A DNA stretch of 64,000 bases from Comamonas sp. lk (GTDB taxonomy: Bacteria; Pseudomonadota; Gammaproteobacteria; Burkholderiales; Burkholderiaceae_C). This document shows positions 19,742 through 27,879 of this stretch, in pieces. The stretch lies in NCBI GenBank assembly GCA_945925985.1, contig CAMELV010000001.1, positions 186,001 through 250,000 on the forward strand, read 5' to 3'. Under the pieces are notes generated by a model. It was not told the DNA's origin, made no database searches, and was given only the letters and a program-made list of their open reading frames with translations. A program made the position numbers and the translations under genes. The first letter of the stretch is position 1. Each line of letters begins with the position of its first letter.

Positions 19742-20896
19742 ATGGCCGTCACCTTTCAGTCCGTGCCCCTGTGGCGCCGCATCACCCCTTGGTTCCGTGG
19801 TTTTGACGGCCCGCTGGCCTTTATTGTGTTCCTGCTGGCCTGTGCGGGCCTGCTCACCATGTACTCCTCGGGCTTCGACCACGGCTCGCGCTTTGAGGAC
19901 CACGCCCGCAACATGCTGATCGCCGGCGGCATTATGTTTGTCATGGCTCAGGTGCCACCGCAGCGCCTGATGGCCTTTGCGGTGCCGCTCTACCTCGTCG
20001 GGGTGGCTCTGCTGGTGGCGGTGGCGGTGTTCGGGGTGACCAAAAAAGGTGCCCGCCGATGGCTTAACTTGGGCGTGGTCATTCAGCCCAGTGAAATCCT
20101 GAAGATTGCCATGCCGCTGATGCTGGCCTGGTGGTTCCAAAAACGAGAAGGTCAGTTGCGCCCGCTGGATTTCCTGGTGGCTGGCGTGTTGCTGGCCGTA
20201 CCGGTGGGGCTGATCATGACGCAGCCTGACCTGGGGACGGCGCTGTTGGTGCTCGCGGCTGGTGTGTCGGTCATTTTTTTCGCAGGATTGAGCTGGCGCC
20301 TGGTCATTCCGCCGGTGGTGCTGGGCCTGGTGGCTGTCACGCTGCTGGTCGTGTTTGAGCCGCAGTTGTGTGCTGATGGCGTCAGTTGGCCCGGCCTGCG
20401 CGACTACCAGCGGCAACGCATTTGCACCCTGCTCGATCCAGGGCGGGACCCCTTGGGTCGGGGCTTTCACATCATCCAGGGCATGATTGCCATCGGCTCG
20501 GGTGGCTTCTGGGGCAAGGGCTTCATGCAGGGTACGCAAACCCACCTGGAGTTCATCCCGGAGCGAACCACCGACTTTATTTTTGCCGCGTTTTCAGAAG
20601 AGTTCGGCCTGTTCGGCAACTTGTTTCTGGTGATGGCCTTTGGCTTTTTGGTGCTGCGCGCACTCAGCATCGCGCTGGAAGCCTCCACCGTGTTCGCCCG
20701 GTTGCTGGCGGGTGCTTTAGCCATGATTCTCTTCTTTTATGCCTTCGTCAATATGGGGATGGTCAGTGGGATTTTGCCGGTGGTAGGCGTACCGCTGCCC
20801 TTCATCAGCTACGGCGGCACGGCCATGGTGACCTTGGGATTGGCACTTGGCATGTTGATGTCGATTGCCAAATCCAAACGACTGGTGCAGTCATGA
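19742..20896 (+). CDS. rodA: Rod-shape peptidoglycan glycosyltransferase RodA (SEDS family)
   Basis: A 384-residue polytopic SEDS protein that polymerises glycan strands for cell elongation with PBP2. The essential Asp lies in FIPERTTDFIFAAFSEEFGLFG, and the C-terminal motif is VPLPFISYGGTAM. It is shorter at the N-terminus than FtsW and carries GVTKKGARRWLNLG, typical of RodA. The usual partners mreBCD and mrdA are not adjacent; a two-component kinase precedes it. GATAAT at 19731-19736, five bases before the start, with TTGTCG 18 bases upstream, suggests its own near-leaderless promoter. Confidence 0.96.
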   Translation: MAVTFQSVPLWRRITPWFRGFDGPLAFIVFLLACAGLLTMYSSGFDHGSRFEDHARNMLIAGGIMFVMAQVPPQRLMAFAVPLYLVGVALLVAVAVFGVTKKGARRWLNLGVVIQPSEILKIAMPLMLAWWFQKREGQLRPLDFLVAGVLLAVPVGLIMTQPDLGTALLVLAAGVSVIFFAGLSWRLVIPPVVLGLVAVTLLVVFEPQLCADGVSWPGLRDYQRQRICTLLDPGRDPLGRGFHIIQGMIAIGSGGFWGKGFMQGTQTHLEFIPERTTDFIFAAFSEEFGLFGNLFLVMAFGFLVLRALSIALEASTVFARLLAGALAMILFFYAFVNMGMVSGILPVVGVPLPFISYGGTAMVTLGLALGMLMSIAKSKRLVQS

Positions 20897-21795
20897 CCGA
20901 CCTTGTGACACCTTTTCCAGTCAGCGTCGTCGGGGTCGGGCATATGGGCGGCGCCATGGCACAGCGCCTGCTGGCCCTGGGCTGGCCGGTGCAGGTTTGC
21001 GATGTACGCCCCGAGCGGCTGCAGGCTCTGGCATCATTTGGGGCTGTAGGCCACGTCCAGCCTAGCGTTGTTGCTATCAATTCGGTAGTGTGTATCGTGG
21101 CTGTGGTGGATGCGGCGCAGACCGAGGCGGTGCTGTTCGGCCCGCATGGGCTGTCCCCTGCCATGACCGTGGGCAGCGTGGTGATGCTGTGCCCGACGCT
21201 GGCCCCTGAGGACGTGGAGGCCTTTGCCCGGCGGCTGGCCTCATTCGGCCTGCACGCGGTGGATGCGCCAATGTCGGGCGGCCCGGTGCGGGCCCTGGAC
21301 GGCAGCATGAGCCTGATGGTGGCCTGCGCCCGCCCTGTGTTTGAACGTTACCAGGCGCTGTTTGATGCACTGTCAAGCCGGGTGTTTCACGTCAGCGAGC
21401 GCGTCGGTGACGGCGCCCGCACCAAACTGGTCAACAACCTGGCCGCTGCCATCAATTTGGTGGGTGCGGCTGAGGTGCTGGTGATGGCGCAAAAAATGGG
21501 GCTCGACCCGAGCCGTACCCTGGACGTGATTGAGCAGTCCAGCGGGCAAAGCTGGATCGGGTCTGACCGCATGCGTCGCGCCATCGCTGGCGACTATGCG
21601 CCGCGCGCGCACCTGACGCTGCTGCAAAAGGACACGCGGCTGGCGGTTGCCGCAGCCCAGGCCGCCGAGTTTGTCGGACCACTGGGCGCCAGCACGCGCG
21701 ACGTCTTTGCCAGTGCCAGCGCCGCCGGGCTGGGCGCGCTCGATGATGCAGCCCTGTTTGACTGGCTGGGCCGCGGCCCTAGAATAAAGCCATGA
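20893..21795 (+). CDS. NAD(P)-dependent beta-hydroxyacid dehydrogenase (3-hydroxyisobutyrate dehydrogenase family)
   Basis: A 300-residue oxidoreductase. I chose ATG 20893, which overlaps the rodA stop, because the family's N-terminal Rossmann loop VVGVGHMGGAMAQRLLALG follows directly. The substrate-binding DAPMSGGPVRALDGSMSLMV and the catalytic-Lys region GARTKLVNNL match the family. Substrate is uncertain: hydroxyisobutyrate, tartronate semialdehyde and others are possible. Codons for about SFGAVGHVQPSVVAINS are contributed by a dispersed repeat (21032-21085) lying between the Rossmann core and the next strand. Confidence 0.9.
   Translation: MTDLVTPFPVSVVGVGHMGGAMAQRLLALGWPVQVCDVRPERLQALASFGAVGHVQPSVVAINSVVCIVAVVDAAQTEAVLFGPHGLSPAMTVGSVVMLCPTLAPEDVEAFARRLASFGLHAVDAPMSGGPVRALDGSMSLMVACARPVFERYQALFDALSSRVFHVSERVGDGARTKLVNNLAAAINLVGAAEVLVMAQKMGLDPSRTLDVIEQSSGQSWIGSDRMRRAIAGDYAPRAHLTLLQKDTRLAVAAAQAAEFVGPLGASTRDVFASASAAGLGALDDAALFDWLGRGPRIKP
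21032..21085 (+). repeat. Dispersed AT-rich repeat, copy inside the hydroxyacid dehydrogenase gene
   Basis: Shares GGGCT-TAGGCCACGTC, then TAGC-TTGT and TGCTAT-AA, with the intergenic copy at 39205-39264 in the same order and spacing. Here it is read in the plus orientation, a different frame from the copies at 50912, 53625 and 63335. Confidence 0.75.
21758..21785 (+). promoter_or_regulatory. Candidate leaderless promoter for tldD
   Basis: TTGACT (21758-21763), a 16-base spacer and TAGAAT (21780-21785) make a near-consensus sigma-70 promoter inside the end of the preceding gene. The -10 ends six bases before the tldD ATG, so transcription would start at or next to the start codon. Confidence 0.6.
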
Positions 21796-23252
21796 TTTCA
21801 CGCGAACCCACCCTCGAACGCTTGGCGATTGCCAAGTCCCTGCTGCTCACGCCCTTCGGGCTGGACGAATCCCACCTGCTGCGTGCCCTGGCCGAGATCA
21901 AGGCGCACCGGGTCGACGAGGCGGACCTGTACTTTCAGTACACCCGCAGCGAGGGTTGGAGTCTGGAGGAGGGCATTGTCAAGACCGGCTCATTCAGCAT
22001 CGACCAAGGGGTAGGGGTGCGGGCCGTCAGCGGTGAAAAGACCGCTTTTGCTTACTCCGACGACATCTCAGAGGCTTCTTTGCTGGACGCCGCACGCACG
22101 GTGCGCTCTATCGCCGCCCAGGCGCAGGGTGCCAGGGTCAAGGCCGGCAAGCGCCGGATCGCCGAGGCCCGCTCGCTGTACCGTGATCTGGACCCGATCG
22201 CCAGCCTGGACAGCACGGCCAAGGTGGCGCTGCTGGGTCGGGTTGAGCAACTCGCGCGGGGCAAAGACCCCCGTGTGGTGCAGGTGATGGCCGGCCTGGC
22301 CAGCGAGTACGACGTGGTGCTGGTGGCCCGCGCCGATGGCACGTTGGCCGCTGACGTGCGCCCGCTGGTTCGCCTGTCAGTGACGGTCATCGCCGAGCAA
22401 AAAGGCCGGCGCGAGATGGGCTCGGCCGGTGGCGGTGGCCGCTTCGGCCTGGCTTGTTTTGACGATGCCTGCATCGGCCGCTATGTCGATGAAGCAGTAC
22501 AGGCGGCCCTGACCAACTTGGTGGCCCGGCCGGCGCCAGCGGGTGAAATGACCGTGGTTCTTGGCCCGGGTTGGCCCGGCATTCTGTTGCATGAGGCCAT
22601 AGGCCACGGGCTGGAAGGCGATTTCAACCGCAAGGGCTCCAGTGCCTTCAGTGGCCGCATCGGCCAGCGCGTGGCGGCCAAAGGCGTCACGGTACTGGAC
22701 GACGGCACCTTGGCCGACCGGCGCGGCTCGCTCAATGTGGACGATGAAGGCAACGCCAGCCAGCGCAATGTGCTGATTGAGGACGGCATCCTCAAGGGCT
22801 ACATCCAGGACAGCATGAATGCCCGGTTGATGGGCGTGGCGCCTACCGGCAATGGCCGGCGCGAGAGCTATGCCCATGTGCCCATGCCACGCATGACCAA
22901 CACCTATATGCTGGCCGGCGACAAGGCGCCCCAAGAGATCGTCGCCAGCATCAAAAAAGGCCTTTACGCGACTAATTTTGGTGGCGGTCAGGTCGACATC
23001 ACCTCGGGCAAGTTTGTGTTTTCAGCCAGTGAGGCCTATTGGGTCGAAAACGGCAAGATCCAGTACCCGGTCAAAGGCGCCACCCTGGTTGGCAGCGGCC
23101 CCGAGTGCCTGAAGCGCGTGTCCATGATCGGCAACGACATGAAGCTCGACAGCGGGGTTGGCACTTGCGGCAAGGAAGGCCAGAGCGTGCCGGTCGGTGT
23201 GGGCCAGCCCACCCTGCGCATTGACGGTCTGACCGTTGGCGGCACGGCCTGA
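21792..23252 (+). CDS. tldD: Metalloprotease TldD
   Basis: A 486-residue member of the TldD/PmbA family. With TldE it forms a zinc protease that trims unfolded or modified peptides in the cytoplasm. The metal site HEAIGHGLEGD fits the HExxxH motif of TldD subunits. Late conserved segments include NGRRESYAHVPMPRMTNTYM and SGKFVFSASEAYW. Length is normal. The start overlaps the upstream stop (ATGA at 21792-21795). The tldE/pmbA partner is not in the window. Confidence 0.96.
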   Translation: MISREPTLERLAIAKSLLLTPFGLDESHLLRALAEIKAHRVDEADLYFQYTRSEGWSLEEGIVKTGSFSIDQGVGVRAVSGEKTAFAYSDDISEASLLDAARTVRSIAAQAQGARVKAGKRRIAEARSLYRDLDPIASLDSTAKVALLGRVEQLARGKDPRVVQVMAGLASEYDVVLVARADGTLAADVRPLVRLSVTVIAEQKGRREMGSAGGGGRFGLACFDDACIGRYVDEAVQAALTNLVARPAPAGEMTVVLGPGWPGILLHEAIGHGLEGDFNRKGSSAFSGRIGQRVAAKGVTVLDDGTLADRRGSLNVDDEGNASQRNVLIEDGILKGYIQDSMNARLMGVAPTGNGRRESYAHVPMPRMTNTYMLAGDKAPQEIVASIKKGLYATNFGGGQVDITSGKFVFSASEAYWVENGKIQYPVKGATLVGSGPECLKRVSMIGNDMKLDSGVGTCGKEGQSVPVGVGQPTLRIDGLTVGGTA

Positions 23253-23285
23253 GGCTGTGCGAGCCGCTGTGCTACATTTAGCCTC

Positions 23286-23354
23286 ATGAAATTCGCTTCG
23301 TTTTTCTCTAGCTACTTTTGGTTCTCCAACGCCACCGGCGGTAGAGAGTTCTGA
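23286..23354 (+). CDS. Phenylalanine-rich leader peptide of the aroG attenuator
   Basis: A 22-codon reading frame. Six codons are Phe (positions 3, 6, 7, 11, 13, 22), one Tyr (10) and one Trp (12), far above chance. It starts MKFASFF and ends GGREF. A TACATT hexamer lies 8 bases before its ATG. Its last codons (Thr-Gly-Gly, ACCGGCGG at 23335-23342) are complementary to the 5' arm of the downstream terminator, as in amino-acid attenuators where ribosome stalling decides termination. The DAHP synthase gene follows. Inference from sequence layout; not tested. Confidence 0.88.
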   Translation: MKFASFFSSYFWFSNATGGREF

Positions 23355-23387
23355 ACGTCCCTGACCCAAACGTCCCGATCTTCCAGA

Positions 23388-23416
23388 AACCGCCGGCACC
23401 CCCGGCGGTTTTTTTA
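23388..23416 (+). terminator. Attenuator terminator upstream of aroG
   Basis: AACCGCCGG (23388-23396) pairs perfectly with CCGGCGGTT (23402-23410) over a 5-base loop and runs into seven or eight T. It lies 33 bases after the leader-peptide stop and 42 before aroG. The alternative antiterminator pairs ACCGGCGG (23335-23342) with the 5' arm CCGCCGG. Confidence 0.9.
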
Positions 23417-23457
23417 TGTGTTGTTGTCCTGCCCATTGATCGAATAAGGAGTCCGCC

Positions 23458-24606
23458 ATGAATCCCGAAGCCACCGTCGCCAGCCCTAAGGCCTGGTATG
23501 CCAACGCCGTCGCTCACCCGACTGACCGTACGGGTCAGACCGACGACCAACGCATCAAGGACATCACCGTGCTACCGCCCCCAGAACACCTGATTCGTTT
23601 TTTCCCGATCCATGGCACGGCCATCGAGTCCTTGATCAGCAGCACCCGCCACCGCATCCACGACATCATGGCCGGTACCGACGACCGCCTGCTGGTGGTG
23701 ATTGGTCCCTGTTCCATCCACGATCCCGCAGCCGCCGTGGAGTACGCCCGCCGCTTGCTGGCCCAGCGCCATCAGTACGCCGACACGTTGGAGATCGTGA
23801 TGCGGGTTTATTTTGAGAAGCCCCGCACCACCGTAGGCTGGAAAGGGCTGATCAACGACCCCTACCTGGATGAAACCTTTCGCATCGATGAGGGCCTGCG
23901 TATCGCGCGGCAGCTGCTGATTGACATCAACCGGCTGGGACTGCCGGCTGGCAGTGAGTTCCTGGACGTGATCTCGCCGCAATACCTGGGCGATTTGATC
24001 TCTTGGGGTGCGATTGGCGCCCGCACCACCGAGAGCCAGGTGCACCGTGAACTGGCGTCTGGCCTGTCAGCGCCGATCGGATTCAAAAACGGCACCGACG
24101 GCAACATCAAAATCGCGACCGACGCGATCCAGGCCGCCGCTGGCGGCCACCACTTTTTGTCCGTGCACAAGAACGGCCAGGTGGCGATTGTGCAAACCCA
24201 TGGCAACCGAGATTGCCACGTCATTCTGCGCGGCGGCAAGGCGCCCAACTACGACGCCGTCAGCGTCGCCGCTGCCTGCCAGGACTTGCAGAAGGCCAAA
24301 TTGCCGCCCACACTGATGGTGGACTGCAGCCACGCTAACAGCAGCAAGCAGCATCAGAAACAGGTCGATGTGGCACGTGACATTGCCGGCCAGTTGGCCA
24401 CGGGCTCACGCAGTATTTTTGGCGTCATGGTGGAAAGTCACCTCCAAGCCGGGGCGCAAAAATTCACGCCGGGCCAAGACAGCGCCGCTGGTCTGGTCTA
24501 TGGCCAAAGCATCACCGATGCTTGCTTGGGCTGGGACGACTCGCTGCAGGTGCTGTCGGTTTTATCCGAAGCCGTCAAAGCGCGTCGCGAGGCACATCCC
24601 GTCTAA
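23458..24606 (+). CDS. aroG: 3-deoxy-7-phosphoheptulonate synthase (class I DAHP synthase)
   Basis: A 382-residue enzyme condensing phosphoenolpyruvate and erythrose 4-phosphate, the first step of the shikimate pathway. Family motifs include VVIGPCSIHDPAAAVEYARR, the PEP-binding MRVYFEKPRTTVGWKGLINDP, SWGAIGARTTESQVHRELASG and the late DCSHANSSKQH. Start ATG 23458 follows an AAGGAG ribosome site. The Phe-rich leader and attenuator suggest control by charged tRNA-Phe, so a Phe-sensitive AroG-type isoenzyme is likely. The feedback residue set was not checked. Confidence 0.95.
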   Translation: MNPEATVASPKAWYANAVAHPTDRTGQTDDQRIKDITVLPPPEHLIRFFPIHGTAIESLISSTRHRIHDIMAGTDDRLLVVIGPCSIHDPAAAVEYARRLLAQRHQYADTLEIVMRVYFEKPRTTVGWKGLINDPYLDETFRIDEGLRIARQLLIDINRLGLPAGSEFLDVISPQYLGDLISWGAIGARTTESQVHRELASGLSAPIGFKNGTDGNIKIATDAIQAAAGGHHFLSVHKNGQVAIVQTHGNRDCHVILRGGKAPNYDAVSVAAACQDLQKAKLPPTLMVDCSHANSSKQHQKQVDVARDIAGQLATGSRSIFGVMVESHLQAGAQKFTPGQDSAAGLVYGQSITDACLGWDDSLQVLSVLSEAVKARREAHPV

Positions 24607-24651
24607 AAGGATCAAATCTCGCCATAAGCCTCGTGGTTAAAGGGGATGCAG

Positions 24652-26061
24652 CTACTTTTTTTGTAGCGCATCCAGCAGTTTGCGGTGGATGCCGCCAAAG
24701 CTGCCGTTGCTCATGCACAGGATGTGGTCGCCGGCCTGTGCCACGGCAACAATGGCAGCCACCAGGCCGTCGACCGTGTCGGTCACCGTAGCCCGCGCAC
24801 CCATAGGCTGCAACGCACTGCGCGCGTCCCAATCCAGGCCACCCGCGTGGCAAAACGCCAGATCGGCCGCCTCCAGGCTCCAGGGTAACTGCGCCTTCAT
24901 GGCGCCGAGCTTCATGGTATTGCTGCGTGGCTCAAACGCGGCCAGAATACGGGCGCCCGGGGCTATGCTGCGGCGCAGACCATCCATGGTGGTTCGGATG
25001 GCGGTCGGGTGGTGTGCAAAGTCGTCATACACCGTGAAGTCCCCCCCGGCGCCGGCCACCCGGCCGCACACCTCCATGCGCCGCTTGACGTTCTGGAAGC
25101 TCGTCAGCGCCTGGGCCGCTTCCGCGGGGGGTACGCCCACATGCTCGGCCGCGGCGATGGCCGCCAGGGCGTTGAGCTGGTTGTGCACACCGCCCAGGGA
25201 CCACCGCACCTGACCGGCCGGGCGGCCCAGCTGCTGCACCCGGAAATCGTGCGGCTCACCTTGCGCCGTGAAATCGCTGACCGCAGCGCCAAAGCTGCGG
25301 ACCTCGCTCCAGCAGCCCAAGTGCAGCACGCGGCTCAAGCTGTCCTCCAGCCCGTTCACCACCAGCCGGCCGGTACTGGGCACGGTGCGGACCAGGTGGT
25401 GAAACTGACGTTCGATCGCCGCTAGGTTGTCAAAAATATCGGCGTGGTCGAATTCCAGGTTGTTCAATACGGCGGTGCGGGGGCGGTAGTGCACAAACTT
25501 GCTGCGCTTATCAAAAAAAGCGGTGTCGTACTCATCAGCCTCGATCACGAACAACGGCAGTGTGCCAGGTGCCGCCGCGGCAGCGCCGCCCAGTCGGGCC
25601 GACACGCCGAAGTTCAAGGGCACGCCGCCGACCAGAAAGCCGGGCGCCAGGCCGGCCTGCTCCAGAATCCAGGTCAGCATGGCAGTGGTAGTGGTTTTGC
25701 CGTGCGTGCCGGCCACCGCCAACACATGCCGTCCTTGCAGCACGTGTTCGGCCAGCCATTGCGGGCCGCTGGTGTAGGGCAGGCCGGCGTCCAGAATCGC
25801 CTCCATCAGCGGGTATTTGGGCGAGCCATCAGCCCGGCGGGCCCGGCTGACCACATTGCCCACCACGTACAGATCCGGCTGCAGCGCCAGTTGCTCGACG
25901 TCAAAACCCTCGATCAGCTCAATGCCCAGCGCACGCAACTGGTCGCTCATGGGGGGGTAGACTCCGGCGTCGCAGCCGGTGACGCGGTGTCCGGCCTCGC
26001 GGGCGAGCGCGGCCAAACCGCCCATGAAGGTGCCGCAAATACCCAAAATGTGAATGTGCAT
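24652..26061 (-). CDS. mpl: UDP-N-acetylmuramate:tripeptide ligase Mpl (murein recycling)
   Basis: A 469-residue Mur ligase family member that reattaches recycled L-Ala-gamma-D-Glu-meso-DAP to UDP-MurNAc. It begins MHIHILGICGTFMGGLAALA, typical of Mpl rather than MurC, and has the P-loop [11 protein letters not shown] and the C-terminal VYDDFAHHPTAI. Its last codons (LQKK) and stop lie in the AT-rich GCTACAAAAAAAGTAGCTGC palindrome (about 24646-24665), possibly a repeat insertion at the gene end. ampD at 35803 acts in the same recycling pathway. Confidence 0.95.
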   Translation of the reverse strand: MHIHILGICGTFMGGLAALAREAGHRVTGCDAGVYPPMSDQLRALGIELIEGFDVEQLALQPDLYVVGNVVSRARRADGSPKYPLMEAILDAGLPYTSGPQWLAEHVLQGRHVLAVAGTHGKTTTTAMLTWILEQAGLAPGFLVGGVPLNFGVSARLGGAAAAAPGTLPLFVIEADEYDTAFFDKRSKFVHYRPRTAVLNNLEFDHADIFDNLAAIERQFHHLVRTVPSTGRLVVNGLEDSLSRVLHLGCWSEVRSFGAAVSDFTAQGEPHDFRVQQLGRPAGQVRWSLGGVHNQLNALAAIAAAEHVGVPPAEAAQALTSFQNVKRRMEVCGRVAGAGGDFTVYDDFAHHPTAIRTTMDGLRRSIAPGARILAAFEPRSNTMKLGAMKAQLPWSLEAADLAFCHAGGLDWDARSALQPMGARATVTDTVDGLVAAIVAVAQAGDHILCMSNGSFGGIHRKLLDALQKK

Positions 26062-26093
26062 CGGCTGATTTTAGGAGGGCCGGTACAGGCAAA

Positions 26094-26705
26094 ATGGCGG
26101 GCATGGAGTCGCTGAAAACTGAAATCGCCGCATCCGCGGCCCGTCTCATTGTGGAGGAAGGGCTGGACTATGGCTCGGCCAAACACCGGGCGCTGAAGCT
26201 GATGGGGTTGCCGGGCCGCACGGCACTACCGGGCAATGATGAGATCGAGGACGCCGTGGTGGATTACCTTGCCTTGTTTTGCGCAGACACCCAGCCCATC
26301 GAGTTGCGCGCGCTGCGTGAGCTGGCGGTGGTCTGGATGGCCCGAATGGCGGATTTTCGGCCACACTTAAGTGGTGCAGTCTGGCACGGTACAGCAACAC
26401 GTCTGAGCGACATTTACATTCAGTTGTTTTGTGAAGACAGCAAATCTGCCGAAATCTTCCTGATCGACCATCAGGTGCGCTATGTGCCGCGAACCGTCAC
26501 TGGTTTCCATGGGGATACCGTCGACGCCTTGAGCGTGCACGCCTTGTGCCCGGGCTTGGGCGAAGAGGTGGGCGTCCATTTGCTGATTTATGACCGTGAC
26601 GACATGCGCGGTGCCCTCAAGGCCGACGCCAAGGGGCGGACACCACGCGGTGACCTGGCGGCCGTGCTCGCTTTGCTGCATGATCTGCCCCATGACGCAG
26701 CCTGA
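26094..26705 (+). CDS. Conserved hypothetical protein
   Basis: A 203-residue protein divergent from mpl, with no signal peptide or membrane segment. The N-terminus, GMESLKTEIAASAARLIVEEGLDYGSAKHRALKLMG, looks helical. The middle has LSDIYIQLFCEDSKSAEIFLIDHQVRYVPRTVTGF, suggesting a nucleotidyltransferase-like alpha/beta core, but I cannot name a family with confidence. ATG 26103, nine bases downstream, is an equally good start because CAAAAT lies just before it. The next gene starts 14 bases before its stop, so the two are coupled. The position beside mpl may mean a link to murein, by context only. Confidence 0.75.
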   Translation: MAGMESLKTEIAASAARLIVEEGLDYGSAKHRALKLMGLPGRTALPGNDEIEDAVVDYLALFCADTQPIELRALRELAVVWMARMADFRPHLSGAVWHGTATRLSDIYIQLFCEDSKSAEIFLIDHQVRYVPRTVTGFHGDTVDALSVHALCPGLGEEVGVHLLIYDRDDMRGALKADAKGRTPRGDLAAVLALLHDLPHDAA

Positions 26706-27303
26706 CCTTCCTGACTCAACTGTTGCCCCGATGAGCGCCCGTACCGCTGATGAACCTGGCCGACGCCGGCGGCGTCTGCTCGCTGGCGTGGGCGGAGTCG
26801 CCGTGTTGGCTGGGGCAGGTTTGGCCTGGTGGCGTCAACGGACGCCCGCTACCGGCCCGACTGCGCCAGGCGCGGCTGACCCCATGGCTGCCGCGGGTCT
26901 TTGGTCCTTGTCATTAGCCACCCCAGACGGGGGCACGCTGTCGCTGGCGGCGTTGCGTGGTCGCCCCTTGCTGCTCAATTTTTGGGCGACCTGGTGCCCC
27001 CCGTGTATCGAAGAGTTACCGTTACTTGATCGGTTTTATCTGGCAAATTCAGCGAACGGCTGGCAAATGCTCGGCATCGCCGTCGATCAACAAGACCCAG
27101 TGCAACGGTTTCTGAGTCGTTCGCCCGTGGCGTTCCCAGTTGTCTTGGCAGGTTTTGCTGGCATTGAACTGAGTAAGAGCCTGGGTAATCTCAGTGGCGG
27201 CCTGCCGTTTACTGTGGTGCTGGGTCAGGATGGGGCGGTTGCGCACCGTAAAATGGGCAAAGTGACAGACGTCGATCTGTCCGCGTGGCAACGCCTGGGC
27301 TGA
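26692..27303 (+). CDS. TlpA/ResA-like membrane-anchored thioredoxin
   Basis: A 203-residue thiol-disulfide oxidoreductase. I chose ATG 26692, inside the end of the preceding gene, over 26590. An Arg-rich stretch (GRRRRRLLAGVGG) and a hydrophobic anchor (about residues 28-47) place the thioredoxin fold in the periplasm. The redox site is FWATWCPPCIEELPLL, and the cis-Pro region is SGGLPFTVVLG. Such proteins usually reduce apocytochrome c or other periplasmic thiols. The specific partner is not evident. Confidence 0.9.
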   Translation: MTQPDLPDSTVAPMSARTADEPGRRRRRLLAGVGGVAVLAGAGLAWWRQRTPATGPTAPGAADPMAAAGLWSLSLATPDGGTLSLAALRGRPLLLNFWATWCPPCIEELPLLDRFYLANSANGWQMLGIAVDQQDPVQRFLSRSPVAFPVVLAGFAGIELSKSLGNLSGGLPFTVVLGQDGAVAHRKMGKVTDVDLSAWQRLG

Positions 27304-27420
27304 GGCCTGCACTGGACCATCCAGCTTGGGTGGTGTTTGTATAAATTCCCTCTACTTAGCCGACATTTGCCAAATTTAAGGTAAATTAGGGGGTCTTTAA
27401 TTAAAATCGTTGGAGATTTG

Positions 27421-27861
27421 ATGGACTTAAGAAAACTCAAGACCCTGATCGACCTCGTGTCAGAGTCAAATGTCTCCGAGCTTGAGATCACAGAGCCTGA
27501 AGGTAAGGTGCGAATTGTCAAAGGTGGGGGTGCCATGGTTCAGTATGTGGCGCAACAGCCGTCGCCAGCCATGCCGGTCCCGGCGATGCCAGCGGCACCT
27601 GAGGCGGTGCCGGACGTGGCACCCGTTGGGCACACGGTGAAGTCGCCGATGGTTGGCACGTTTTACCGCTCGGCGTCGCCGGGTGCCAAATCATTCGTTG
27701 CGGTAGGCGACACCATCAAGGCCGGCGAAACCCTCTGCATCATCGAAGCCATGAAAATCCTCAACGAAATTGAGGCTGATGTTTCTGGCACGGTGGCACA
27801 GATCTTGTGCGAAAACGGGCAGGCCGTGGAATACGGTCAGCCCTTGTTTGTGCTCGTGTGA
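27421..27861 (+). CDS. accB: Biotin carboxyl carrier protein of acetyl-CoA carboxylase
   Basis: A 146-residue carrier subunit of acetyl-CoA carboxylase, the first step of fatty-acid synthesis. The N-terminus [23 protein letters not shown] is typical. A Pro/Ala-rich linker (about 45-70) leads to the biotinyl domain with [18 protein letters not shown], where the Lys is biotinylated. A TTG at 27418 precedes the ATG in frame, but ATG 27421 after TTGGAG is the family start. The 117-base upstream gap is markedly AT-rich from about 27335 and probably carries the accBC promoter. Confidence 0.97.
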   Translation: MDLRKLKTLIDLVSESNVSELEITEPEGKVRIVKGGGAMVQYVAQQPSPAMPVPAMPAAPEAVPDVAPVGHTVKSPMVGTFYRSASPGAKSFVAVGDTIKAGETLCIIEAMKILNEIEADVSGTVAQILCENGQAVEYGQPLFVLV

Positions 27862-27879
27862 TCCGTAGCTGCCCAGTCC

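Noticed and set aside
27304-27420. A specific sigma-70 promoter for accBC.
   Set aside because: The gap is AT-rich and has TATAAA and TTGCCA hexamers, but no pair has acceptable spacing, so no site is listed.
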